Positions 1 through 5,171 of a stretch of DNA of 7,370 bases are shown here, piece by piece. The notes beneath the pieces are model-generated. The model was not told where the DNA came from and did no database searches. It saw nothing but the letters and a program-made list of their open reading frames with translations. Numbering within the stretch: position 1 is the first letter of the stretch; every line of letters starts with the position of its first letter. A program made the translations under genes and the position numbers. This stretch comes from Pseudomonadota bacterium (GTDB lineage: Bacteria > Pseudomonadota > Gammaproteobacteria > Burkholderiales > Casimicrobiaceae). The stretch is from NCBI GenBank assembly GCA_022709775.1, contig JAKLIE010000078.1:1-7370 (forward strand). The letters run 5' to 3'.

Positions 1-317
1 ACGGCGGCGCGCAGCTCTCGGGCGGCGAGCAGCAGATGCTGACGATCGGCCGCGCGCTGCTCACCAATCCGTCGCTCCTGATCCTCGACGAGGCGACCGA
101 GGGCCTCGCGCCGCTGATCGCGAAGGAGATCTGGCGCATCGTGCGCGAGATCCGAAGCAGCGGCATCGCGACGGTGATCGTCGACAAGAACTACGCGCAC
201 GTGACCGCGCTCACCGACCGCAACGTCGTCCTCGTCAAGGGGCAGGTCGCCTACGAGTGCGACAGCGCGACGGCGCGTGCGGACCCCGCGGCGCTGCACG
301 CCTACCTGGGCGTGTAG
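1..317 (+). CDS. livF: Branched-chain amino acid-type ABC transporter ATP-binding protein LivF, C-terminal part (5' end outside window)
   Basis: This is the C-terminal part (about 105 residues, reading from base 3) of an ABC ATPase of the LivF group, which powers high-affinity uptake of branched-chain amino acids or, in many proteobacteria, aromatic and other carboxylates, at the cytoplasmic face of the membrane. The visible sequence begins just before the ABC signature LSGGEQQ (bases 15-35), followed by the Walker B strand and catalytic Glu (LLILDEATEGLAP). The phrase GEQQMLTIGRAL and the ending AYLG are typical of LivF rather than LivG. Full-length members have about 235 residues, so Walker A lies upstream of the window. 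The switch (H-loop) segment reads VIVDKN, where most LivF proteins have VEQN; a Lys therefore sits where Gln or His is usual. The stop at 315-317 is only 7 nt before the hydrolase start, so the genes are probably co-transcribed. The transported substrate cannot be read from this gene. Confidence 0.93.
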   Translation, partial: GGAQLSGGEQQMLTIGRALLTNPSLLILDEATEGLAPLIAKEIWRIVREIRSSGIATVIVDKNYAHVTALTDRNVVLVKGQVAYECDSATARADPAALHAYLGV

Positions 318-324
318 CCCGCCC

Positions 325-1086
325 ATGCCGTTCGTCGACGTCGGCGGGGCGCGTCTGGAGGTCGAGCGGATCGACGTCGGGCGCGCGTCCGGCGCGCCGA
401 TCGTGATGCTGCACGAGGGGCTGGGGTCCGTTTCCATGTGGAAGGACTTTCCGCACCGGGTGGCGCACGGCGCGAACCGGAACGTTCTCGTCTACTCGCG
501 CGCGGGCTACGGGCGCTCGTCGCCGGCGAAACGGCCCTACGGCGTTCGCTACATGCACGACGAGGCGCTCGTCGTGCTGCCGCGGCTCCTCGATGCGTGC
601 GCGATCGAGCGGCCGATCCTTCTCGGCCACAGCGACGGCGGATCGATCGCCGTGATCCACGCGGCCGCAGCGGGCCGGCCGGTCGCCGGGCTCGTGCTGA
701 TGGCGCCGCACGTGGTCGTCGAGGACGTCTCGATCGCGAGCATCGCCGCGGCGAAGGTCGCGTGGCGCACGACCGACCTCCGCGCCAGGCTCGCGCGGCA
801 CCACGACGACGTCGACGGGGCGTTCGCCGGATGGAACGACGTCTGGCTCCATCCGGATTTCCGCGCGTGGAACATCGAAGACCACGTGCGCGACGTGCGC
901 TGCCCGATCCTCGCGATCCAGGGCGAGGACGACGAATACGGCACGATGGACCAGATCGAGCGCATCGAGCGGCTCGCGCCCGACGTCGAGCTGGTCCGGC
1001 TCGCCGACTGCCGCCATTCGCCGCACCGCGACCAGCCCGAGGCCGTGCTCGAGGCGCTCGTCCGGTTCGTCGACCGTCTGCCCTGA
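325..1086 (+). CDS. Alpha/beta-fold hydrolase
   Basis: The product is a 253-residue serine hydrolase of the alpha/beta superfamily, of normal length for single-domain members and with no signal peptide, so cytoplasmic. The oxyanion-loop region reads LHEGLGSVSMWKDFP (residues 29-43). A YSRAGYGRS segment follows at 57-65. The nucleophile elbow is GHSDGG (101-106, Ser103). The probable acid lies in GEDDEYG (200-206, Asp202 or Asp203), and the probable catalytic His is His231 or His234 in CRHSPH. An open frame extends back to an ATG at 277, inside livF, but homologous proteins begin at the MPFVDVGG-type start, 7 nt after the livF stop, so 325 is chosen. It lies between a LivF ATPase and a CoA-thioesterase-like gene, which suggests hydrolysis of an ester, lactone or thioester of an imported carboxylate. 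That role is inferred; the substrate is unknown. Confidence 0.9.
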   Translation: MPFVDVGGARLEVERIDVGRASGAPIVMLHEGLGSVSMWKDFPHRVAHGANRNVLVYSRAGYGRSSPAKRPYGVRYMHDEALVVLPRLLDACAIERPILLGHSDGGSIAVIHAAAAGRPVAGLVLMAPHVVVEDVSIASIAAAKVAWRTTDLRARLARHHDDVDGAFAGWNDVWLHPDFRAWNIEDHVRDVRCPILAIQGEDDEYGTMDQIERIERLAPDVELVRLADCRHSPHRDQPEAVLEALVRFVDRLP

Positions 1087-1099
1087 TCCGGGAGTTGCG

Positions 1100-1519
1100 A
1101 TGGCGTTCGTCAGCGACAAGCAGATCCGCTTCCACCACTGCGATCCCGCGGGGATCGTCTTCTACCCGCAGTACTTCGTGCTGATGAACGAGCTGGTGGA
1201 AGACTGGTTCGACCGCAGGCTCGGCATCCGCTTCTCCGACCTGCACCGGGACGACCGGCTCGGCGTGCCGATGGGGCGCGTCGAGTGCGACTTCCTCGTT
1301 CCGTCGAGGATCGGCGACCATCTCGCGTTCATGCTCGAGGTCGAGCACCTCGGCAACGCGTCGATCCGGATCGCCGTGACCGCGCGCGCGGGCGACGAGG
1401 TCCGCGTGCGCGCGACGCTGACGCTCGTGCTCGCGTCGCTCGATTCCCGCCGGTCGGTGCCGATCCCCGCGGCGATGCGCGAGCGGATGGCGCGCGACCT
1501 CGTCGCGTCCGCGCGCTGA
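1100..1519 (+). CDS. Hotdog-fold acyl-CoA thioesterase, 4-hydroxybenzoyl-CoA thioesterase family
   Basis: This is a 139-residue single hotdog domain, the usual length for the 4HBT family, which hydrolyses acyl- or aroyl-CoA to free acid and CoA in the cytoplasm as a tetramer. The N-terminal signature HHCDPAGIVFYPQYF (residues 12-26) contains the catalytic Asp15 and matches the DxAGIVFYPxYF pattern of the 4-hydroxybenzoyl-CoA thioesterase of Pseudomonas CBS3. Residues 61-90 (GRVECDFLVPSR, then alternating hydrophobics) form the central beta sheet. GGGAG-like purines (GGGAG, 1090-1094) lie 5 nt before the ATG, and the hydrolase stop is 13 nt upstream, so it is the last gene of the same operon. 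With a LivF-type transporter upstream, a role in aromatic acid metabolism, or in relieving CoA trapping, is reasonable but inferred. Members of this family also act on short acyl-CoAs (YbgC type). Confidence 0.92.
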   Translation: MAFVSDKQIRFHHCDPAGIVFYPQYFVLMNELVEDWFDRRLGIRFSDLHRDDRLGVPMGRVECDFLVPSRIGDHLAFMLEVEHLGNASIRIAVTARAGDEVRVRATLTLVLASLDSRRSVPIPAAMRERMARDLVASAR

Positions 1520-1529
1520 CGCGCGGGCG
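1506..1529 (+). terminator. GC-rich hairpin at the convergent gene junction, possible U-less terminator
   Basis: Bases 1506-1515 can pair with 1520-1529 around a 4-nt loop (ctga) that contains the thioesterase stop codon. The stem has 10 bp, almost all G-C, with one G-U pair in the plus-strand RNA. It lies between the plus-strand operon and the minus-strand hemerythrin gene, whose stop is only 15 nt away. There is no T-run on either side, so a classical intrinsic terminator is not shown. It may slow polymerase or protect 3' ends of either transcript. Confidence 0.4.
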
Positions 1530-1534
1530 GGGCG

Positions 1535-2068
1535 CTACGCGGCGATCGCGACGCCGCGCCGCCCGGCCATCTCGCGGCCGATCGTCGCGACCTCGTCCGC
1601 GGACAGGACTTCCCGGGCGAGCGGGATCAGCTCGGACTCCTCGAGCTCGATATGCGCGTGGTAGGCCGCCGCGATCTCGTGCACGAGCTTCGGCGGCAGC
1701 ACCGCACGCCGGCCCGCCGCGATGCCCGAGAGCAGCGGCCGCAGCCTGCGCCAGCGTTTCGCCAGCCCCCCGTGCTCGCGCAGCAGCCGCTCGGCGAGCG
1801 CGCGCGCCTCGGGCACGCGCGCGACCAGGCGCGGCAGCAGGCTCGCCTCCTCGTCCTCGTGGTGGTGCGCCGCCGCCGAGTCGAAGTAGCGCAGGATCGC
1901 GCGCGACGCCGCGCGGGCGTCGTCGTCGTGCCCGTGCTCGGGCAGGTGGTGCTCGAGGCGCGCGAGCGTCGCGAGCTGCTTGCGGATGCGCAGATGGCAG
2001 GCGGAGAGCATCGCGAGGGGATCGTCGAACGTGGCGGCGTCGCCGCCGGGGAGCATCGGGTTCGTCAT
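1535..2068 (-). CDS. Hemerythrin-domain protein
   Basis: The product has 177 residues and is an all-helical hemerythrin-like protein, a family that binds a di-iron centre and senses, stores or carries O2 or handles NO and peroxide. The ligand pattern is visible: His25 in the first helix (ACHLRIRKQL), HHxxEE at 69-74 (HHEDEEASLLP), His99 in REHG, and His139 with Glu143 in HIELEESELIPLA. The spacing and the LLP/LIP turns fit the family well. It lacks the short N-terminus of bacteriohemerythrins and resembles cytoplasmic 'hemerythrin HHE cation-binding' proteins. The ATG at 2068 is preceded on the minus strand by GAAGGTG (2077-2083). A longer frame to 2395 overlaps sirB2 out of phase and is not expected to be used. 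It lies 20 nt downstream of sirB2 and is probably co-transcribed. The ligand and partner are unknown. Confidence 0.9.
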   Translation of the reverse strand: MTNPMLPGGDAATFDDPLAMLSACHLRIRKQLATLARLEHHLPEHGHDDDARAASRAILRYFDSAAAHHHEDEEASLLPRLVARVPEARALAERLLREHGGLAKRWRRLRPLLSGIAAGRRAVLPPKLVHEIAAAYHAHIELEESELIPLAREVLSADEVATIGREMAGRRGVAIAA

Positions 2069-2088
2069 GGCACGGGCACCTTCGGGAG

Positions 2089-2478
2089 TCAGAGGCGCGC
2101 GAGCGCGCCCCAGGGGGACTTGGCGATCGCCACCGACACGATGTAGCCGAACGTCGCGAGCGCGGCGAAGAACGCCGCGATCCTGATGCCGGGCGTGCGT
2201 CCGCGCCTGAGCGCGATCGAGCCGAGGACGATGTAGAGAAGGAGCGCGACGACCTTCGCCGCGATCCACGGTGCGGCGTCGCGGCCGAGCTGCCAGGCGA
2301 GCCACAGCGCGGACGCGAGCAGCACCGTGTCGATCACGTGGGGCACGACGCGAACCCATCGCGCGGCGAGCCTTTCCGGCGACACCGCGCGCCATGCGCC
2401 GCGCAGCACGAACAGCGCGAGCGAGAGGCCCGCGGCCGACAGGTGGACATGCTTGATCGTCAGGTAGTCGAGGGTCAT
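2089..2478 (-). CDS. SirB2 family inner-membrane protein
   Basis: This is a 129-residue integral membrane protein of the SirB2 family, normal in length. It has four predicted membrane helices at about residues 7-26, 44-63, 70-90 and 97-119, joined by short loops. Family hallmarks are visible: the KHVHLSAAGLSLALFVLRG segment in helix 1 with His10 and His12, the RVVPHVIDTVLLASALWLA segment in helix 2 with His47, and the AKVVALLLYIVLGSIALRRG helix 3. The family was named after a Salmonella locus thought to raise invasion gene expression, but its biochemical role is not established. The conserved histidines would allow heme or metal binding, which is speculation. No strong ribosome binding site is visible before the ATG. 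The gene is followed by the hemerythrin gene (20 nt) and preceded by the P-loop gene (37 nt), consistent with one operon. Confidence 0.9.
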   Translation of the reverse strand: MTLDYLTIKHVHLSAAGLSLALFVLRGAWRAVSPERLAARWVRVVPHVIDTVLLASALWLAWQLGRDAAPWIAAKVVALLLYIVLGSIALRRGRTPGIRIAAFFAALATFGYIVSVAIAKSPWGALARL

Positions 2479-2515
2479 GCCGGATCGTGCGTACGGCGGA
2501 AGGGACGCGGCGATT

Positions 2516-3187
2516 CTATCGCCGGCCGACGCTCGTCGAACGGGCGGGCTCGTCCGGCGCGAACGGTCCGGCCCCGTCGCCTCTGCCCGCGCCCGGGTTG
2601 GCCTGAAGGGCGAGTCCGCTCCACTGCGGATTGCGGCGTGCGAGATGCGAGGTCACCGCCGCGACGAGCCCGTCGGCCCCGACGAAGCGTCCGTCGCGGT
2701 ACGTCGTCACGCGATGCGGGGCGTGGTGCGGCGCGCTGAACTGCGCGTACGACGCCGCGTTGTGCGCGATCCAGTGGTCCGGCGGCGCGGCGCGCCCGGC
2801 CGCCCGTTCCCGTGCGAGGTATCCGTCCAGGACGTCGGCGCCGGTGCCGTAGAGCACGACCAGGTCGAAGCCCGCGCGCTCGACCGCCGCGGCGTGCCGG
2901 GGCGGAAGCGTCTCCACGCTGCTGAACGTGACCACGGTTCCGCGGCGTTCGCGGTGGCCATCCATCGACTCGATCGCGAGTGCGAGCGGGCCCACGCGCG
3001 CACGCTGGAACAGCGTGGCGATTCCCTCGCGCAGGGCGTCCGGGGCATCGTCGGGGCCGACCCGGCCTGGAGGCGTGTCGAGGTCGAGGTGCTGGAGGCC
3101 GCGCGCCGCCAGCGACCGGCCGAGCGTGGTCTTGCCGGATCCCGCGGGACCCAGGACGAGCAGTATCGGGCGGGTGCGACGGATCAT
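2516..3187 (-). CDS. P-loop NTPase, AAA/shikimate-kinase-like small kinase fold
   Basis: The 223-residue product has a Walker A motif at the extreme N-terminus (GPAGSGKTT, residues 13-21) directly after a hydrophobic strand (PILLVLG), the arrangement of small P-loop kinases such as shikimate kinase or gluconokinase. A hydrophobic strand DLVVLYG (108-114) is followed by an Arg-containing segment YLARERAAGR (123-132) that resembles a lid region. The last 40 residues are Gly/Pro/Arg-rich and probably disordered. I cannot identify a specific substrate, and the central part lacks motifs I recognise from a named kinase. The start is fixed by the closeness of the P-loop, although the sequence before the ATG has no good Shine-Dalgarno match. 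It is the probable first gene of the P-loop, sirB2, hemerythrin set. No promoter is obvious in the 118 nt upstream. Confidence 0.8.
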   Translation of the reverse strand: MIRRTRPILLVLGPAGSGKTTLGRSLAARGLQHLDLDTPPGRVGPDDAPDALREGIATLFQRARVGPLALAIESMDGHRERRGTVVTFSSVETLPPRHAAAVERAGFDLVVLYGTGADVLDGYLARERAAGRAAPPDHWIAHNAASYAQFSAPHHAPHRVTTYRDGRFVGADGLVAAVTSHLARRNPQWSGLALQANPGAGRGDGAGPFAPDEPARSTSVGRR

Positions 3188-3305
3188 CGGGCGGGGAAGG
3201 CATGCGCGGCCGCGATTGCGCGACCACGCACCGCCGGGGCGCGAGCGCGCGGCACCGGCCGCCCCGGGCGAGCCGTGACGGAGCGGCGCCGGCGACTCCC
3301 AGCCG

Positions 3306-3368
3306 CTACGGCTTCTTCGGCTGCTTGGGCTTCTTCGGTTCCTTGCGCTGCTTGTCGCGGTTGCCCAT
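3306..3368 (-). CDS. Lys/Pro-rich 20-residue microprotein
   Basis: This is a very short gene of 20 codons with strongly basic, repetitive composition: it starts MGNRDKQRKE and continues with alternating KKP and KQP units, with 8 Lys and 4 Pro in total. ACGAGG lies 6 nt before the ATG (3375-3380 on the plus strand), a good ribosome binding site in a stretch that otherwise lacks genes. I recall similar short proteins of the MxNRDKxxKExKKPK type as uncharacterised proteins in many proteobacteria, but this is from memory. The function is unknown. The charge suggests binding to nucleic acid, the ribosome or another acidic partner, which is inference. The same frame is open upstream to 3578, but the site of the Shine-Dalgarno and the conserved start favour the short form. 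No cysteine, membrane segment or signal peptide is present. Confidence 0.6.
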   Translation of the reverse strand: MGNRDKQRKEPKKPKQPKKP

Positions 3369-3374
3369 GGACGG

Positions 3375-3380
3375 CCTCGT
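3375..3380 (-). promoter_or_regulatory. Ribosome binding site of the microprotein gene
   Basis: On the minus strand this reads ACGAGG, ending 6 nt before the ATG at 3368. It supports translation of the 20-codon gene and decides the start within a longer open frame. Confidence 0.5.
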
Positions 3381-3401
3381 TGGTGGAAGGGACACGGCGT
3401 C

Positions 3402-3426
3402 GGGATCGCCGATCCTGGGCGATCCC
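3402..3426. repeat. Perfect 9-bp inverted repeat with 7-nt loop
   Basis: GGGATCGCC (3402-3410) and GGCGATCCC (3418-3426) are exact reverse complements around the spacer gatcctg. It lies in the 137-nt gap between the stop of the DUF3592 gene and the microprotein gene. It could be a hairpin ending the DUF3592 transcript, although no T-run follows on the minus strand, or a protein-binding dyad upstream of the microprotein. The sequence does not decide between these. Confidence 0.5.
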
Positions 3427-3505
3427 TCGTCCGCAGCCGAATCCTGCCAGAAACCCGCGCGAATTGCCGGGCCCGATGTCCTCGCCCGGGCCGGCTGCGC
3501 GGCGG

Positions 3506-3916
3506 TCAGCGCAGCACGAACAGCCCGGCGAGCAGGAACGGCAGGCCCATGACCGCCAGCACGGCGGGCATGAGCCACAGGCGGGCGAACGTGGCGATCT
3601 CGGCATCGTCGGGGTGGTCCGGGTCGAACGCCACGCGCACGGACGTTCCGTTCGGAAGCGGCCGGCCCCTGCCGACGCGCGACCGGAACCGGACCTTCGT
3701 GCCCTGCGGCGTCGCGTACGCGACGACCGGGAAGTGGTAGGTGCGCGGCGTGCCGCGCTGGCCCGCCGGCGTGTCTTCCTCGTTGCCGACGACGACGCCG
3801 TGGGCACTGCCCCCGGCACGCACGAGACGCACCGAGCGACGCGCGACCAGCGCCGCGGCGGCGCCGGCCGAGATGCCGATGCCGACGAACGCCCAGCCCA
3901 GTACCGGATCCGCCAT
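3506..3916 (-). CDS. DUF3592 domain membrane protein
   Basis: The product has 136 residues with a membrane helix at each end (about 5-25 and 112-134) and a beta-rich soluble part between them. The middle follows the DUF3592 pattern: a GVVV strand near 40, a YHFPVVAYATPQGTKVRF segment (60-77), an SRVGRG turn (79-84), and VRVAFDPDHPDDAEI (93-107), where the DPDxPxxA motif is the family's most recognisable part. The function of this domain is not known. GGGGAG (3923-3928) lies 6 nt before the ATG at 3916 and fixes the start. The same reading frame stays open far upstream, antisense to nothing but in another phase across lysR; that extension is a high-GC artefact. The gene lies 71 nt downstream of lysR on the same strand, so read-through transcription is possible. 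Confidence 0.85.
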   Translation of the reverse strand: MADPVLGWAFVGIGISAGAAAALVARRSVRLVRAGGSAHGVVVGNEEDTPAGQRGTPRTYHFPVVAYATPQGTKVRFRSRVGRGRPLPNGTSVRVAFDPDHPDDAEIATFARLWLMPAVLAVMGLPFLLAGLFVLR

Positions 3917-3987
3917 CGCCCGCTCCCCGCGGTGCCGTCGACCCGAAACCCTACTGCATTCCCGCGCACTTGTCGCGCGCGTCGGCG

Positions 3988-4986
3988 TCAGCGGCCCGCG
4001 CGTGCCCGCGCGCCCCGGCGGGACCGCGTCGACGCGCCGCGCGGCACCTCCGGGGCCGTGCCCGGGCCGCCGCCGCGAGCGAACAGGCGACGCACCAGCG
4101 CGCGCAGCCACAGGTGTGCGGGCTCGCGCTCCGCGGTCGCATGCCACACCATCTGCACGTCGTACTGCGGCGCGTCTCCGGGAAGCGCCCGCACGCGCAC
4201 CGGCCATCGCGCCGCCATCGCGTGCGCGAAGCTCTGCGGCACGATCGCGAGCAGGTCGGTGGTCGTGACGAGTTCGGGCAGCGCAGCGTAGTGCCGCGCG
4301 TGCACGACGGTGCGCTCGGAGAGCTCGAGCGCGTCGAGCATGCGCTGCACGCTCTCGTGGTAGGTGGCGGTGGGCGAGGCGACGGCGAGGGACGAGGCGG
4401 CGAGCTGCCGTGCCGTCAGCACATCCCCCGCGGACCCGCCGGGCGGCCGCCAGTTCCGTGCGGTGACCGCCACGTAGCGCTCGTGGAACAGCGTCTCGCC
4501 GACCACGCCGCGGTGGGTCGTGGCGAGGATGCCGATCGCGAGGTCGACGTCGCGCGACTCGAGCGCCGCGCTCACCGCCTGCACGGGCACGCCGACGTTG
4601 TCGAGATGCGCATGCGGCGCCTCGCGCCGCAGCGCGGCGGCGAGCGGAGGCAGGAAGAGGATCTCCCCCAGGTCCGACATCGACAGCCGCCAGTGCACGC
4701 GATCGGTCGCCGGATCGAACGCGCCGGCCTCCGCCAGCGCGGCCTCGAGCGCGCGCAGGTGCGCGCCGACCTGAGGGACGATCCGCGCGGCCAGCCGTGT
4801 CGGATGAAGGCCCGAAGGCGACCGCACGAACAGCGCGTCGCCGAAGAACGCGCGAAGGCGCGCGAGCGCGTGGCTCACCGCCGGCTGCGACAGCGCGAGC
4901 TGGCGGCCGGCCGCGGTGACCGAGCCGCTCGCGTGGATCGCGGCGAGCACGCGCAGCAGGTTCAGGTCGAGCCGGCGGAAGTTCAT
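3988..4986 (-). CDS. LysR-type transcriptional regulator, NahR/DntR/NodD-like group
   Basis: This 332-residue regulator has an N-terminal winged helix-turn-helix (residues 6-65, with SVTAAGRQLALSQPAVSHAL at 22-41 as the recognition region) and a periplasmic-binding-protein-like effector domain (about 96-300). The phrases MNFRRLDLNLLRV at the start, MSDLGEILFLPPL (103-115) and WHATAEREPAHLWLR (281-295) are typical of the NahR/DntR/LinR/NodD branch, whose members often respond to aromatic acids. The last 30 residues (303-332) are Gly/Pro/Arg-rich, longer than usual and probably disordered. Two in-frame ATGs upstream (5010, 5040) are less likely: the family starts at MNFRRLD, and the inferred promoter places transcription start near 5005, after both. 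It is divergent from the oxidoreductase operon with a dyad operator between them, so it probably controls that operon and itself. The effector is unknown. Confidence 0.93.
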   Translation of the reverse strand: MNFRRLDLNLLRVLAAIHASGSVTAAGRQLALSQPAVSHALARLRAFFGDALFVRSPSGLHPTRLAARIVPQVGAHLRALEAALAEAGAFDPATDRVHWRLSMSDLGEILFLPPLAAALRREAPHAHLDNVGVPVQAVSAALESRDVDLAIGILATTHRGVVGETLFHERYVAVTARNWRPPGGSAGDVLTARQLAASSLAVASPTATYHESVQRMLDALELSERTVVHARHYAALPELVTTTDLLAIVPQSFAHAMAARWPVRVRALPGDAPQYDVQMVWHATAEREPAHLWLRALVRRLFARGGGPGTAPEVPRGASTRSRRGARARAGR

Positions 4987-5011
4987 GGTATGCACACGAC
5001 GAATGGGCATG

Positions 5012-5035
5012 ATTCTGACAATCGATTGGACGAAT
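5012..5035. promoter_or_regulatory. Candidate LysR operator: 24-bp imperfect dyad
   Basis: The dyad is ATTC-N3-CAATC|GATTG-N3-GAAT, with 9 of 12 half-site positions paired, centred between 5023 and 5024. It also contains two tandem ATT-N5-AAT units (5012-5022 and 5025-5035) separated by 2 bp. GACGAATG occurs twice on the plus strand (4998-5005 and 5029-5036), 31 bp apart. This arrangement in an AT-richer island between divergent genes fits binding of a LysR-type tetramer; a strict symmetric T-N11-A box is not obvious. Confidence 0.55.
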
Positions 5036-5040
5036 GCCAA
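5012..5040 (-). promoter_or_regulatory. Candidate sigma-70 promoter of the lysR gene
   Basis: On the minus strand TTGGCA (5035-5040) and CAGAAT (5012-5017) are separated by 17 bp, matching 9 of 12 consensus bases. Transcription would begin near 5005, leaving a leader of about 19 nt before the ATG at 4986. The operator dyad fills the promoter from -35 to -10, which predicts negative autoregulation, as is usual for this regulator family. Confidence 0.5.
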
Positions 5041-5055
5041 GCCCCGGCCTAGATT
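5026..5055 (+). promoter_or_regulatory. Weak candidate promoter of the oxidoreductase operon
   Basis: TTGGAC (5026-5031) and TAGATT (5050-5055) are 18 bp apart. The -35 element is poor (3 of 6) and the -10 element moderate (4 of 6), as expected for a promoter that needs an activator. The -35 overlaps the right half of the LysR dyad. Transcription would start near 5062 and give a leader of about 110 nt. Confidence 0.3.
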
Positions 5056-5078
5056 GCCCGGAAGGACGCCCTCCGGGC
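5056..5078 (+). other. Leader hairpin upstream of the oxidoreductase operon
   Basis: Bases 5056-5065 pair with 5069-5078 around an acg loop: 9 pairs with one A-C mismatch, mostly G-C. It would be at the very 5' end of the mRNA if the candidate promoter is right, where it could stabilise the transcript or affect early elongation. There is no T-run, so termination is unlikely. Confidence 0.35.
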
Positions 5079-5160
5079 CGGAACGCCGCCCGTGGCGCCG
5101 AGTCGAGGAAGGCGGGTCGCGGCCGCGGGCCGCAGGGAGCCGGCGGGCGTCCGGCGCGGG

Positions 5161-5166
5161 AGGAGG
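5161..5166 (+). promoter_or_regulatory. Ribosome binding site deciding a GTG start
   Basis: AGGAGG, within a longer GGAGGAGGAA purine tract, ends 5 nt before the GTG at 5172. It fixes the start of the gamma subunit gene at GTG rather than at the ATG at 5034, which lies in the operator region. Confidence 0.8.
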
Positions 5167-5171
5167 AACCG

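Noticed and set aside
277..324. Upstream ATG giving a hydrolase 16 residues longer
   Set aside because: It overlaps livF, the added residues (RTPRRCTPTW...) look like out-of-frame livF, and the natural start follows livF by 7 nt.
235..1348. Two long minus-strand frames opposite the hydrolase and thioesterase
   Set aside because: Both are antisense to clear enzymes with intact motifs and have shadow-like composition.
3440..3465. Sigma-54-like TGGCA...CTGC on the minus strand
   Set aside because: The distance between the GG and GC elements is not the required 10 bp.
2477..4291. Plus-strand open frame of about 600 codons
   Set aside because: It runs antisense to sirB2, the P-loop gene, DUF3592 and lysR, has Arg/Ala/Pro-rich composition with no domain, and is typical of high-GC shadow frames.
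4987..5040. Longer LysR starting at 5040 or 5010
   Set aside because: Both ATGs fall within or before the inferred promoter and operator, and homologues begin at MNFRRLDLNLL.
3970..5052. Plus-strand open frame of 360 codons opposite lysR
   Set aside because: The opposite strand encodes a convincing LysR protein; the plus frame is rich in Arg, His and Gly and lacks motifs.
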